From the NCBI RefSeq assembly GCF_030815585.1, contig NZ_JAUSWY010000001.1, positions 2,852,001 through 2,916,000 on the forward strand: a stretch of DNA of 64,000 bases. Direction: 5' to 3'. The notes beneath the pieces are model-generated. The model made no database searches. It was not told the origin of the DNA and saw only the letters and a program-made list of their open reading frames with translations. The first letter of the stretch is position 1; every line of letters begins with the position of its first letter. The stretch is from Arthrobacter pascens (GTDB lineage Bacteria > Actinomycetota > Actinomycetes > Actinomycetales > Micrococcaceae). Of the stretch, positions 43,340 through 51,688 are shown piece after piece. Position numbers and translations under genes: made by a program.

Positions 43340-44248
43340 CTAGTGGGACGCCCTTCCCGCGGCCTTCCTCGCATCCTTCTTGCGCTTGGTGACCTCGGGA
43401 TGGTGTCTGGAAAGGGCGATCACCCCAACGATAGCAAGGGAAGCCGCCGTCCCCATGGAAATGGCCGTCACGGCGTGGACGTCCGGCCGGAGTTCACCCA
43501 GGATGACGATGCCGATCGCGATGCCCACGATTGGATCGATGACGGTGAGCCCGGCAATGACCAGGTCCGGCGGTCCACCGGAATAGGCGTTCTGCACAAA
43601 CCAGGAACCAAGCCCGCCGGCGGCGGCGATGGCAACCACGGAATACCACTGGACATTGAGCAGCGCCAGCCCGTTCGGGTCCAGCAGGTGCTTGCCGATG
43701 ATCCGCGTCAGGACGGCCACAAAGCCGAAGAGGACACCGGCCCCGAGGATGTAGATGAACGCACTCATCCGATGCCTGAACATGGCCGCCAGCGTGCCGA
43801 AGAGGCCAACGGCCAGGGCCAGCAGCAGCACGATGGTGAGCTCGTCCTCCTGGCTGACGTGGTGGTTCTCCTGCGTCGCGTTAACTGCCAGAAGCACAAA
43901 GAGAGCCGATCCTGTGACACAGGCGGCGATGGCCACCACTGTGGCCCTGTTGATGGTCAGGTCCTGGTCCCGTGCGTTGACCACTGTGGTGATGACCAGG
44001 GCGATGGCACCGATGGGCTGCACAACCGTCAGCGGTGCCGACACCAACGCGACGGCGTTCAAGCCCATTCCGGTACACAGCAGCAGCAGGCCCAGCATCC
44101 AGCGCGGGTTCCGGAGCAGGCGGAGGAAGCCGTTGGAGCTCAGGGCAAGCCCGCCGGTATCGGCCTTGACTGCGCTTCCCTGGCGCTGCGCCCCGACGGC
44201 GAGAAAGAACGCGCCAAGCACAGCAAGCACAACAGCCACCCACACCAT
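43340..44248 (-). CDS. DMT-superfamily permease (NIPA/EamA-like)
   Basis: A 302-residue membrane protein with nine to ten helices. AVGAQRQGSAVKAD and ALVSAPLTVVQPIGAIALVITTVVNA are typical of the actinobacterial DMT group related to NIPA magnesium transporters. The second half repeats the pattern with NAYSGGPPDLVIAGLTVIDPIVGIAIGIVILGE. A basic C-terminal tail follows (RKKDARKAAGRASH). Its start overlaps the stop of the phosphatidyltransferase gene (TGATG at 44250-44246). The cargo is unknown. Confidence 0.85.
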   Translation of the reverse strand: MVWVAVVLAVLGAFFLAVGAQRQGSAVKADTGGLALSSNGFLRLLRNPRWMLGLLLLCTGMGLNAVALVSAPLTVVQPIGAIALVITTVVNARDQDLTINRATVVAIAACVTGSALFVLLAVNATQENHHVSQEDELTIVLLLALAVGLFGTLAAMFRHRMSAFIYILGAGVLFGFVAVLTRIIGKHLLDPNGLALLNVQWYSVVAIAAAGGLGSWFVQNAYSGGPPDLVIAGLTVIDPIVGIAIGIVILGELRPDVHAVTAISMGTAASLAIVGVIALSRHHPEVTKRKKDARKAAGRASH

Positions 44249-44871
44249 CAGCTGGTGCCGCCGTCGGGATGTGACTGCATTCTGCCCTTCCGCAGGATGG
44301 CCCAGAAATAGTTGTAGGCTGCGATCCAGTGACCGGCCAGGCCAAGTCCCAGCACTGTCCAGGCCGCAACGTACAGTGCATCGGCTGACGGCACATCCAG
44401 CCGGGACAGGACCAGCAGTGGTGTCCCCAGGAGCAGGAGCCCGGTGCGGATCTTCCCGATCCGGCTGACGGGCAGGTCGGGGTGGCCGTGGAAGTAGGAC
44501 AGCGTCAGGACCAGGAGCACAGCGTCCGGGATCACCAGTGCGGCCAGGTACAGCCAGTGGACGACGCCGGCGATCACCAAGGTGACAGCGACTGCAATCA
44601 GTGCCAGCCGGTCCGCAATGGGATCCATGACCCGGCCCAGCTTGGTGGCCTGGTCGAAGCGGCGGGCCACGTAGCCGTCAATCCAGTCCGTGCTGGCCAT
44701 GACTGCCAGCACCAGGACCGCGAAGCCGTATTCCTTCTGCACGAGGACCAGCCAGATGAAGAGCGGCACCCCCATAAAGCGCAGCACGGTGAGCACGTTG
44801 GGGACGGTGAGGACAAGGTCATGATCGACCTGCGGGCGGCCCGGACGGGAGCCAGCGCCGATAAACCTCAT
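44248..44871 (-). CDS. CDP-alcohol phosphatidyltransferase
   Basis: A 207-residue membrane enzyme of phospholipid head-group synthesis. The catalytic signature D-x(2)-D-G-x(2)-A-R-x(8)-G-x(3)-D-x(3)-D is complete in STDWIDGYVARRF and KLGRVMDPIADR. About six helices are present. The ATG at 44871 follows a GGAAAGGGGGA box; the open frame further upstream is not coding. It resembles phosphatidylglycerophosphate synthase, but the alcohol substrate cannot be fixed from sequence. The substrate CDP-diacylglycerol would come from cdsA. Confidence 0.9.
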   Translation of the reverse strand: MRFIGAGSRPGRPQVDHDLVLTVPNVLTVLRFMGVPLFIWLVLVQKEYGFAVLVLAVMASTDWIDGYVARRFDQATKLGRVMDPIADRLALIAVAVTLVIAGVVHWLYLAALVIPDAVLLVLTLSYFHGHPDLPVSRIGKIRTGLLLLGTPLLVLSRLDVPSADALYVAAWTVLGLGLAGHWIAAYNYFWAILRKGRMQSHPDGGTS

Positions 44872-44983
44872 CCCGTCCCCCTTTCCTTCCCGCGCGGCCC
44901 GTATGGGCGTAAGTTTTCTGTTGTGAATCCGCCGGCGTAGGACCGGCTGCCCTGCGCCGGCTCCAGCGGCCGGCGCATACTGC

Positions 44984-45838
44984 TTACGGGTTCTTAAGGA
45001 GTTTGCGGACCAGCACCACAAACACGGTGGCAGCGGCGGCGAAGGCTGCCAGCGGTTTCCAGCGGGACCCGGCCCCACCCGGGGTTTCGGACAGTGCGGT
45101 AATCTTCCGCTCGGCGAGCGCCCTGCCGCGGTTCACCAGCGACTGCCCCTCCCTCGCCTTGTCCTGGGCGGCGCCCAGCAGGTACTGGGCCTGCGTCTTG
45201 ACGTCGAGTTCGGTGTCCAGCTCGTCACGGACTTCGGCGAGGTGGCGGCGCCGCTGGTTCAGGCGGCGGTGCAGCTCAGGTTCGGAAGCGTCCGGGAATT
45301 CCTTCTCGTGGGCCTCAGCCTTGGCTTGTTTCTCGGCCTTGGCTTTCGCCGCAGCTTCCGCTTTGGCAGCCTTGGCGGCCTTCGCTTCGGGGCTGGCGGG
45401 ATCAAGGAGGGCGGCATTGAAGTCCGAGCCTTCCTTTGCGATCCCAAGGTCGTGCTTGATCCCGCGGATGGTCTCCTCCGGAACCAGGGGCATGGCCTTC
45501 TTGAATTTGCGGATGCCGATCAGGGCCCCGATCAGGGCGATCAGCAGGAAGGCAGCGCAAACCAGCAGGGCTGCCAGCCAGGCCGGCATGATGGTGGCCA
45601 GCCCCATGATGGCGGCAACGATGAGTCCAACCACCAGGAAAGCGGCAAAGACGAGCGCGACAGCGAAGAAGGCTGCGGCAACTCCGAGCTGGATGCCCTT
45701 GCGCTTGATCTCTATCTTGGCGAGTGCGATCTCGTCATTAAGCTGTCGAGGGGCCAACCGGAAAAGGAGTTTCAACGTCTTAGGCAGCGCAGTGATGCGC
45801 TGCCCCTGGCTGGTCCGCCCGCTGTGACGTCCGCTCAT
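44984..45838 (-). CDS. Phage-holin-family membrane protein with basic/acidic coiled tail
   Basis: A 284-residue protein. The N-terminal part (FRLAPRQLNDEIALAKIEIKRKGIQLGVAAAFFAVAL and two helices) matches the actinobacterial Phage_holin_3_6 group, found in chromosomes without a phage. An Ala/Lys/Glu-rich stretch (about residues 150-180) likely forms a helix, followed by DUF3618-like sequence (LNQRRRHLAEVRDELDTELDVKTQAQYL) and a last helix near the C-terminus. It is probably a cell-envelope protein of unknown function, not a lysis protein. Confidence 0.8.
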   Translation of the reverse strand: MSGRHSGRTSQGQRITALPKTLKLLFRLAPRQLNDEIALAKIEIKRKGIQLGVAAAFFAVALVFAAFLVVGLIVAAIMGLATIMPAWLAALLVCAAFLLIALIGALIGIRKFKKAMPLVPEETIRGIKHDLGIAKEGSDFNAALLDPASPEAKAAKAAKAEAAAKAKAEKQAKAEAHEKEFPDASEPELHRRLNQRRRHLAEVRDELDTELDVKTQAQYLLGAAQDKAREGQSLVNRGRALAERKITALSETPGGAGSRWKPLAAFAAAATVFVVLVRKLLKNP

Positions 45839-46016
45839 CGGTTCCGCCTAACTGGTTTCATGATCGATTCGGCTTCCGTGTGCTGCGGGAGAGTGCAGCT
45901 GCACAGTCCCCGCCCACAAAACTATCATTCACGTTCAGGGGGAACTTCGGGGCACAGGGTGCGGCGCGCCTCCAACGCTGTAAAAGGAACATGTTTCAGG
46001 CCTAGGATTGATCTCC

Positions 46017-47240
46017 GTGACCATTCCCACCAATCCGGGCGATTTGCTGAGCCGCCGTCGGAAAATCCTGTACATCCTCCTCCTTGGTGCACTCACCGCT
46101 TTGGGACCCTTCACAATCGACTTGTATCTTCCGGCGTTCCCGGCCCTGGAAGCCAGCCTGGGAGTGTCCGAGGCCGAGGTCCAGCTGACCCTGGCCGGCA
46201 CCACTGTGGGCTTCGCCCTCGGCCAGCTGGTGGTGGGACCCTTCAGCGACAAGTTCGGCCGCAGGCTTCCCCTCATCCTGGCCACCGCGGTGCACATCGC
46301 AGCCTCAGTGGGCGCAGCCCTTTCCACGGACATCGGCACCCTGGGCCTTTTCCGTGTCCTGATGGGCGTGGGCGCCGCCGGCGGCGGCGTGGTTGCCATG
46401 GCCATGGTCCGCGACCTGTTCGCCGGTTACGCGATGGTCCGTATGTTCTCCCGGATGGCTCTGGTGAACGGCCTGGCTCCCATCCTGGCGCCGGTCATCG
46501 GCTCGCAGCTCCTGCTGGTGATGCCCTGGCCCGGGATCTTTGTGTTCCTGGCCTCCTACGGCACGCTGGTGATAATCGCCGCGCTCTTCCTGGTCCGCGA
46601 AACCTTGCCTCCGGAAAAGCGCGGCCAGTCGGGCATGACGGCCCGCCAGCGCTACAAGGTCCTCTTCAGTGACCGCGTGTTTGTGGGGCTGCTGCTGGTT
46701 GGCGGCATGAACTTTGCCGGGCTTTTTACCTATCTCTCCGCGTCACCGTTCCTCTTTCAAAACGTTTTCGGCTTTTCGCCCCAGCAGTACGGCCTGCTGT
46801 TCGGCATTAATTCCTTGGGCATTGTGGCCGGCGTACAGACCAGTGCAAGGCTGATAAGACGCGTGCCGCCGCAGTACATCCTTGCCTGTTCCACGGCCTG
46901 GATGTTCCTGATGTCCGTGCTGATCGTGATCTTTGACCAGGTGGGGCTGGGGCTCTGGGGCGTCATGGTGCCGCTCTGGTTCTACATCTTGGGGACGGGC
47001 TTCACCTTTCCGTGCGTTCAGGTCCTTGCGCTGGCCAGCCATGGCGCCCAGGCCGGAACGGCGGCCTCCCTGCTGGGCGCGGCCACGTTCCTCATGGCCG
47101 GGCTCATCTCGCCGGTGGTGGGGTGGCTGGGCATTGAGACCGCCACCCCCATGGGTGCGGTGCAGGCGGCCTGCATCCTGTTCGGGATTGCTGCCCTGTG
47201 GCTGGTTGTCAGGCCCCGCACCGTCCCGTCCATCCACTGA
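46017..47240 (+). CDS. Bcr/CflA-type drug-resistance MFS transporter
   Basis: A 407-residue proton antiporter with twelve helices. GALTALGPFTIDLYLPAFPAL is the Bcr/CflA signature, and the cytoplasmic loop motif is GPFSDKFGRRLPLILA. It likely exports antibiotics or small metabolites. GTG at 46017 (VTIPTNPG) is preferred to TTG at 46008. The 169-base promoter region is shared with the divergent holin-like gene and holds a 12-bp palindrome, GTGCAGCTGCAC (45893-45904), of uncertain meaning. Confidence 0.92.
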   Translation: MTIPTNPGDLLSRRRKILYILLLGALTALGPFTIDLYLPAFPALEASLGVSEAEVQLTLAGTTVGFALGQLVVGPFSDKFGRRLPLILATAVHIAASVGAALSTDIGTLGLFRVLMGVGAAGGGVVAMAMVRDLFAGYAMVRMFSRMALVNGLAPILAPVIGSQLLLVMPWPGIFVFLASYGTLVIIAALFLVRETLPPEKRGQSGMTARQRYKVLFSDRVFVGLLLVGGMNFAGLFTYLSASPFLFQNVFGFSPQQYGLLFGINSLGIVAGVQTSARLIRRVPPQYILACSTAWMFLMSVLIVIFDQVGLGLWGVMVPLWFYILGTGFTFPCVQVLALASHGAQAGTAASLLGAATFLMAGLISPVVGWLGIETATPMGAVQAACILFGIAALWLVVRPRTVPSIH

Positions 47241-47292
47241 ACGCCATCCGCTATGAAGAACATCCGCTAAAGCGCGCCAGTATGGTGGAACG

Positions 47293-47472
47293 ATGACACG
47301 CAGGCCGCACCGGAACCGGAGGGGACTCTTCCTCGGCGCGGTGCTGGGCGCCGTCGTGGGCTATTTCGCCGGCCGCGCACTGGGCAATCCCGCCATCGGC
47401 GTTGTCCTGGGGATGCTGGCGGGCTCCGCCCTGCTGTACCGAGTCAACCCCGGCCCCTGGAACCGCCCCTAA
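47293..47472 (+). CDS. Small membrane protein (59 residues)
   Basis: An ATG at 47293 opens a 59-residue protein ending with TAA at 47470-47472. A basic start (MTRRPHRNRRG) is followed by two short hydrophobic segments, LFLGAVLGAVVGYFAGRAL and AIGVVLGMLAGSALLYR, giving a hairpin that resembles a glycine-zipper protein. A possible GGTGGAA box lies just upstream. It is 52 bases after the MFS gene and on the same strand. Base composition is normal for the region. No family is recognised. Confidence 0.6.
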   Translation: MTRRPHRNRRGLFLGAVLGAVVGYFAGRALGNPAIGVVLGMLAGSALLYRVNPGPWNRP

Positions 47473-47571
47473 CCTTCCGGCCGGGGCTGGGCAGTCCACT
47501 GGGCTTGCACTGGCGTCTGGGTGCCTGGCCACCCCTGCCATCGGGGACCTTTCCCGCGATAAAATGGGTCC

Positions 47572-47979
47572 GTGCCCAGATGGCAGGCCCAACCGCCGCT
47601 CCCGGCCACGTGGCAACGGTGCGACTCCGGCATTTTGCCTCTGTGGTGGGAGCGCCTCTGCGCCCAGACCGGTCAGCAGTCCGCAGCGCTCTACGCCGCA
47701 GGGTTGTTCACGGAGGACCGCCGCCGGCCCATCGCCCAGTGGTTCAACCCCGCCTTCAATGCTGCACTGCTGGTGGCCCCGGAAACCTCGCCTGAGTGGC
47801 CTGTCCAGCGCTTCGGCATCTTCTACGCCCCGCCGGGCTCTGGCTTTACCCGCGTGCATTCCGCTCCGCATGAATGGCACCCCCGCGAGCCCCGCAAGTC
47901 CCCCACTGAACACGAGGCGTTCCTGGCAGCGATCGCGGAAGCCGAGCGCTTCCTGCAGGTGGAAATGGACTTCGTCTGA
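47572..47979 (+). CDS. Hypothetical protein
   Basis: A 135-residue soluble protein with no recognised family. It is rich in Trp and Pro: LPLWWERLCAQTGQQ, PIAQWFNPAFNAALLVAP, WPVQRFGIFYAPPGSGF. The C-terminus is helical (TEHEAFLAAIAEAERFLQVEMDFV). GTG at 47572 is the likely start. It ends ahead of a bidirectional terminator. Codon use is normal for the window, so it is probably a true gene, but nothing indicates its role. Confidence 0.65.
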   Translation: MPRWQAQPPLPATWQRCDSGILPLWWERLCAQTGQQSAALYAAGLFTEDRRRPIAQWFNPAFNAALLVAPETSPEWPVQRFGIFYAPPGSGFTRVHSAPHEWHPREPRKSPTEHEAFLAAIAEAERFLQVEMDFV

Positions 47980-48020
47980 GGCCTGCTTTTGCAGGAGCAG
48001 ACGCGCAGCAAACCCAAAGC

Positions 48021-48058
48021 AAAGATCCCCGCCCTCACGCTGGAGGACGGGGATCTTT
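48021..48058. terminator. Bidirectional terminator between hypothetical gene and tRNA-Asn
   Basis: AAAGATCCCCG (48021-48031) and CGGGGATCTTT (48048-48058) are exact complements. The plus-strand arm runs into TTTT, and the minus-strand side into TTTGCTTT, so it can end both the gene at 47572-47979 and the tRNA-Asn transcript. Confidence 0.85.
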
Positions 48059-48066
48059 TCGGATTG

Positions 48067-48139
48067 CTCCTCCTGCTGGACTTGAACCAGCAACCCTTCG
48101 ATTAACAGTCGAATGCTCTGCCAATTGAGCTAAGGAGGA
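48067..48139 (-). tRNA. tRNA-Asn (GTT), copy 1
   Basis: A 73-nt tRNA with acceptor TCCTCCT/AGGAGGA, D arm GCTC-AATTGGCA-GAGC, anticodon loop CTGTTAA (anticodon GTT), T arm TTGCTGG-type stem and discriminator G. CCA is not encoded. It is identical to the second copy at 48265-48337 and has its own downstream terminator. Confidence 0.97.
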
Positions 48140-48222
48140 ATGAAGCAGGTATGACATTAGCAAAGGTTTCACGCCTATGGGAAATCGGCGTCCTGAGTGG
48201 CGGAAATACCCTCCCGGGGTAT

Positions 48223-48259
48223 AAAAAAGTCCCCGTTCCGGAAGGCCGGAACGGGGACT
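48223..48259 (-). terminator. Intrinsic terminator between the two tRNA-Asn genes
   Basis: On the minus strand a perfect 14-bp stem (48259-48246 with 48241-48228) with a four-base loop runs into a series of T residues (48228-48223). It lies five bases after copy 2, so copy 1 needs its own promoter in 48140-48222. Confidence 0.9.
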
Positions 48260-48264
48260 GCGCG

Positions 48265-48337
48265 CTCCTCCTGCTGGACTTGAACCAGCAACCCTTCGAT
48301 TAACAGTCGAATGCTCTGCCAATTGAGCTAAGGAGGA
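48265..48337 (-). tRNA. tRNA-Asn (GTT), copy 2
   Basis: A 73-nt tRNA identical in sequence to the copy at 48067-48139, with anticodon GTT. It lies immediately upstream of a strong terminator. In the minus-strand direction it is downstream of dnaG, and a TGC-TAGGCT sequence about 20 bases ahead may be an extended -10 box. Confidence 0.97.
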
Positions 48338-48414
48338 ATGAAGCGGCTACAAGCCTAGCAAGGCCCCGCGGGGAAAGTGAAATCGGGAAATGAATGAAAG
48401 CGGGTCAGGCGCTC

Positions 48415-50331
48415 TCAGGCATCAGAGCGGAGCGCCCGGCGCTCCATCTCCAGCATCATGAGTTCCCGGTTCAGCCGCTGGAACTCCTCCGGATCAGCGG
48501 CAGGATCCAGCCGCTGCAGCTGGCCCATTTTGTCCGCCTTCACACGCGTGATCTGCAGTTCGAACAGCCGCGAGAGAATGTCCTTGCAGTACTTCTGGAC
48601 CGCCTCCGCGGTGCTCGCCGGAAGAGGAACCACGGAGAGCTCGGAAACCAGCGGCCGGAGCGGTTCCGGTACTTCGTGCATGACCTGTTCCACCCAACGA
48701 AGGGGTTCTCCCGTCAGGCCGGGTCCGGATGCACGCATGGCATCGTGGACGGCCTGGAAGGCCGGCGTGGCGAACCGCGCAGCCGAGAAACGCTCCCAGA
48801 TGCCACCGCCCAGCAGGGCGGGCTCCTGAAGCGCCACCTCAAGCGCCTGCCGCTCCATGGAGGCCACGGGGTCGCGGGGGTCAGGGCGGTGATAGGAAGG
48901 GACAGCGCCCGACGCCGGCCCGGCAGCCACGCCGGGTGCGCCGGCCTGCGCCGGAGTCGCCGGAGCCTGGGTCCCGGAACCCGGGGGACGTACCTGGTCA
49001 CCCCGTTTCACCGCGGCGCTGACCATCCGCAGCACCTCATTAGGGTCCGGCATGCCCAACCAACCTGTGAGTGCCTGACAGTAACCCGTCCGCGTTGAAG
49101 CGTCCCTGATAGCAGCAACAACGGGCACGGAGGCCTTCAGTCCTTGCACACGCCCTTCCACGGTGTCCAGATTGAACTGCTTCAGGGTGGTGCGGATGGC
49201 GAATTCAAACAGCGGCCGGCGGGAGCGCACCAGTGAGTGAACTGCCTCGTCGCCCTTGCTTTGGCGCAGCTCGCAGGGGTCCGCCCCGGAGGGTTCGACG
49301 GCCACGTACGTCTGGGCCGTGAAGCGCTGGTCCTCTTCGAAGGCCCGCAGGGCCGCCTTCTGCCCGGCGGCGTCGCCGTCGAAAGTGAAGATGACCTCTC
49401 CGCCGGTGCCGTCGTCGGACAACAGGCGCCGGGCGATCTTGATGTGCTCGGTGCCGAACGCCGTACCGCAGGTGGCCACCGCCGTCGGGATCCCCGCCAG
49501 ATGGCAGGCCATCACGTCCGTGTACCCTTCCACCACCACCAGCTGGCGGTCCTTGGCGATGCTCCGCTTGGCGAGGTCGATCCCGTAGAGGACCTGGGAC
49601 TTTTTGTAGAGCGTGGTCTCCGGGGTGTTGAGGTATTTGGGGCCCTGGTCGTCCTCGTAGAGCTTGCGGGCACCGAAGCCGATGGTGTCGCCGGCGATGT
49701 CGCGGATGGGCCAGATGAGGCGTCCGCGGAACCGGTCATAGATGCCCCGGTTTCCTTCCGAAAACATCCCTGTGAGTTTGAGCTCCTGGTCCGTGAACCC
49801 CCTCCCGCGGAGGTGCTTGAGGAGCGCGTCCCAGCCCTGCGGGGCGTAGCCGACGCCGAACTGCTCAGCGGCGGCGCGGTCAAAGCCGCGGCCGTGCAGG
49901 AAGCTGCGGCCTTCAGCGGCGCCCGGCGTCAGCAGCTGGGCGCGGAAAAATTCGTCGGCGATCTTGTGGGCGTCCAGCAGCCGCTGCCGCCGGCCCACTT
50001 CCTCGCGGTTGGGGCCGGTGCCGCCGTCCTCGTAGCGCAGTTCGAAGCCGATGCGGGCGGCCAGCTTTTCCACGGCCTCCTGGAAGGACGTGTGGTCCTG
50101 TTTCTGCACAAAGGCGATGACGTCGCCGTCCTCGCCGCAGCCAAAGCAGTGATACCTGCCCACCTGCGGGCGGACCGTGAACGACGGTGACCGCTCGTCA
50201 TGGAAAGGGCACAGGCCCTTGAAGGTCCCCAACCCGGCACCCTTGAGCGTGACGTAGCCGTCAACCACTTCCTTGATGTCCGAGCGCTGGCGTACTTCGT
50301 CGATATCTTCACGTTTGATCAGGCCAGCCAC
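48415..50331 (-). CDS. dnaG: DNA primase
   Basis: A 638-residue primase that makes RNA primers for replication. The N-terminal zinc-binding domain has CPFHDERSPSF and YHCFGCG (Cys, His, Cys, Cys). The TOPRIM catalytic core has VVEGYTDVMACHLAGI and FTFDGDAAGQKAA, and the C-terminal helicase-binding region follows a Pro/Gly/Ala linker (about 435-470). The order glyS, dusB, dgt, dnaG on one strand is typical of actinobacteria. Confidence 0.97.
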   Translation of the reverse strand: MAGLIKREDIDEVRQRSDIKEVVDGYVTLKGAGLGTFKGLCPFHDERSPSFTVRPQVGRYHCFGCGEDGDVIAFVQKQDHTSFQEAVEKLAARIGFELRYEDGGTGPNREEVGRRQRLLDAHKIADEFFRAQLLTPGAAEGRSFLHGRGFDRAAAEQFGVGYAPQGWDALLKHLRGRGFTDQELKLTGMFSEGNRGIYDRFRGRLIWPIRDIAGDTIGFGARKLYEDDQGPKYLNTPETTLYKKSQVLYGIDLAKRSIAKDRQLVVVEGYTDVMACHLAGIPTAVATCGTAFGTEHIKIARRLLSDDGTGGEVIFTFDGDAAGQKAALRAFEEDQRFTAQTYVAVEPSGADPCELRQSKGDEAVHSLVRSRRPLFEFAIRTTLKQFNLDTVEGRVQGLKASVPVVAAIRDASTRTGYCQALTGWLGMPDPNEVLRMVSAAVKRGDQVRPPGSGTQAPATPAQAGAPGVAAGPASGAVPSYHRPDPRDPVASMERQALEVALQEPALLGGGIWERFSAARFATPAFQAVHDAMRASGPGLTGEPLRWVEQVMHEVPEPLRPLVSELSVVPLPASTAEAVQKYCKDILSRLFELQITRVKADKMGQLQRLDPAADPEEFQRLNRELMMLEMERRALRSDA

Positions 50332-50398
50332 AGAGCCATCCTAGTACCGGGTTCCAGCAGCGGCAGCCGCCCTATGACCGCGGAAGCCGAGCCAACTG

Positions 50399-51688
50399 TC
50401 ACCACAGCGATGGCAGGCTGCCCACCAGCCGTTCATACATGGCCAGCGCGGAACCGTCGGTCAGCGACGCCACCTGATCGATCACCACCCGGAGCCTGGC
50501 GCCGTCGTCGGGCGCGTCCCTCCAGTCTGCGGCGAACATCGGTTCCAGATGGCGGTCCCCGGTGGCGCTGAGCGCCGTGACCAAGGCGTGGAGCACCTCA
50601 CGCTGGCGCTCATAGATGGGCTGGCGGTGTTCGGTGGTCATCACAAACGTGGTGGCCAGGCCCTTCATCACGGCGATTTCCATGACCGTCTCATCCGGGA
50701 CCATGAGTTCCGCGTTGTAGCGGGTCAGGTTTTCCGGGCCGTACAGCGCCCGCGTTGTCTCCAGGGCGCTCTGGCAGAACCGGCCGATCAGCTGGCTGGT
50801 CATGTCCTTCAGGGCCGCCATGGACTTGCGGCTGCCGTCGGCTTCACGCACCCAGACGTCGGTTGCTTCCAGCCGGGCCAGGGCCGCATCAATGGCTGCG
50901 GGGTCGTTGTGCGGGAGATACCACTGCTTGGCGTAGCCCACCACGCGTGCACGGTGGTCCGGGTTGTCCATCCAGCGCAGCTGGAAGTGCCCGGCCACGA
51001 TCGCGTCCTCGACGTCGTGCACGGAGTAGGAAATGTCGTCGGCGAGGTCCATGACCTGGGCCTCGAGGCAGGACCGGCGCACCGGCGCACCTTCCCTGAT
51101 CCAGTTGAAGATCGGCAGATCATCCTCATAGGCGCCGAACTTGCTGGTGCGCTGCCCGTGGATCACGGGCGCATCCAGGGCCGACCAGGGATACTTCGCC
51201 GCCGCATCCAGGCTGGCGCGGGTAAGGTTCAGCCCGGCGGGCCGGCCGTCAGGGGCCAGGACCTTGGGCTCCAGGCGCGTGAGAAGCCGCAGGGTCTGGG
51301 CGTTCCCCTCGAACCCGCCGATGGCGTGTGCCACCTCGTTGAGCGCGGACTCGCCGTTGTGCCCGAAGGGAGGATGCCCCAGGTCATGGCTCAGGCAGGC
51401 AGTATCCACCACGTCGGGGTCGCAGCCCAGGGCACGGCCCAGTTCGCGGCCCACCTGCGCCACCTCCAGGCTGTGGGTCAGACGGGTCCGGACGAAGTCG
51501 TCCGTGTCCGGTGCCACCACCTGGGTCTTGGCGCCGAGTCGCCGCAGGGCGGAGGAATGCAGCACCCTGGCGCGGTCGCGCTCAAAATCGGAGCGGTAGT
51601 TGCTCTTGGGCGGTTCCTCCACCCAGCGGGCGGAATCGTGGGGCTCGTAACCGGGCAGGGCCGGTGCTGTGGTGCGGGTCTCAGCCAC
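50399..51688 (-). CDS. dgt: Deoxyguanosinetriphosphate triphosphohydrolase-like protein
   Basis: A 429-residue HD-domain enzyme that removes triphosphate from dNTPs. The HD metal residues are in RTRLTHSLEVAQVGRELGR (His) and TACLSHDLGHPPFGHNGE (His-Asp), and a third metal ligand is in VMDLADDISYSVHDVED. The N-terminus has the expected RTHL-like start of the family. It overlaps the dusB 3' end by eight bases (51681-51688) and lies 67 bases upstream of dnaG. Confidence 0.95.
   Translation of the reverse strand: MAETRTTAPALPGYEPHDSARWVEEPPKSNYRSDFERDRARVLHSSALRRLGAKTQVVAPDTDDFVRTRLTHSLEVAQVGRELGRALGCDPDVVDTACLSHDLGHPPFGHNGESALNEVAHAIGGFEGNAQTLRLLTRLEPKVLAPDGRPAGLNLTRASLDAAAKYPWSALDAPVIHGQRTSKFGAYEDDLPIFNWIREGAPVRRSCLEAQVMDLADDISYSVHDVEDAIVAGHFQLRWMDNPDHRARVVGYAKQWYLPHNDPAAIDAALARLEATDVWVREADGSRKSMAALKDMTSQLIGRFCQSALETTRALYGPENLTRYNAELMVPDETVMEIAVMKGLATTFVMTTEHRQPIYERQREVLHALVTALSATGDRHLEPMFAADWRDAPDDGARLRVVIDQVASLTDGSALAMYERLVGSLPSLW

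Noticed and set aside
45893..45904. GTGCAGCTGCAC palindrome in the MFS/holin-like divergent region
   Set aside because: A short GC-rich palindrome is expected by chance at this base composition and no regulator is nearby; mentioned only in the MFS entry.
48035..48322. A minus-strand frame translating to LAEHSTVNRRVAGSSPAGGA twice
   Set aside because: This is the well-known false protein made by translating tRNA-Asn genes.
48067..48337. An integrated element using tRNA-Asn as attachment site
   Set aside because: No integrase gene or foreign genes lie beside the tRNA copies; flanking genes are ordinary chromosomal ones.
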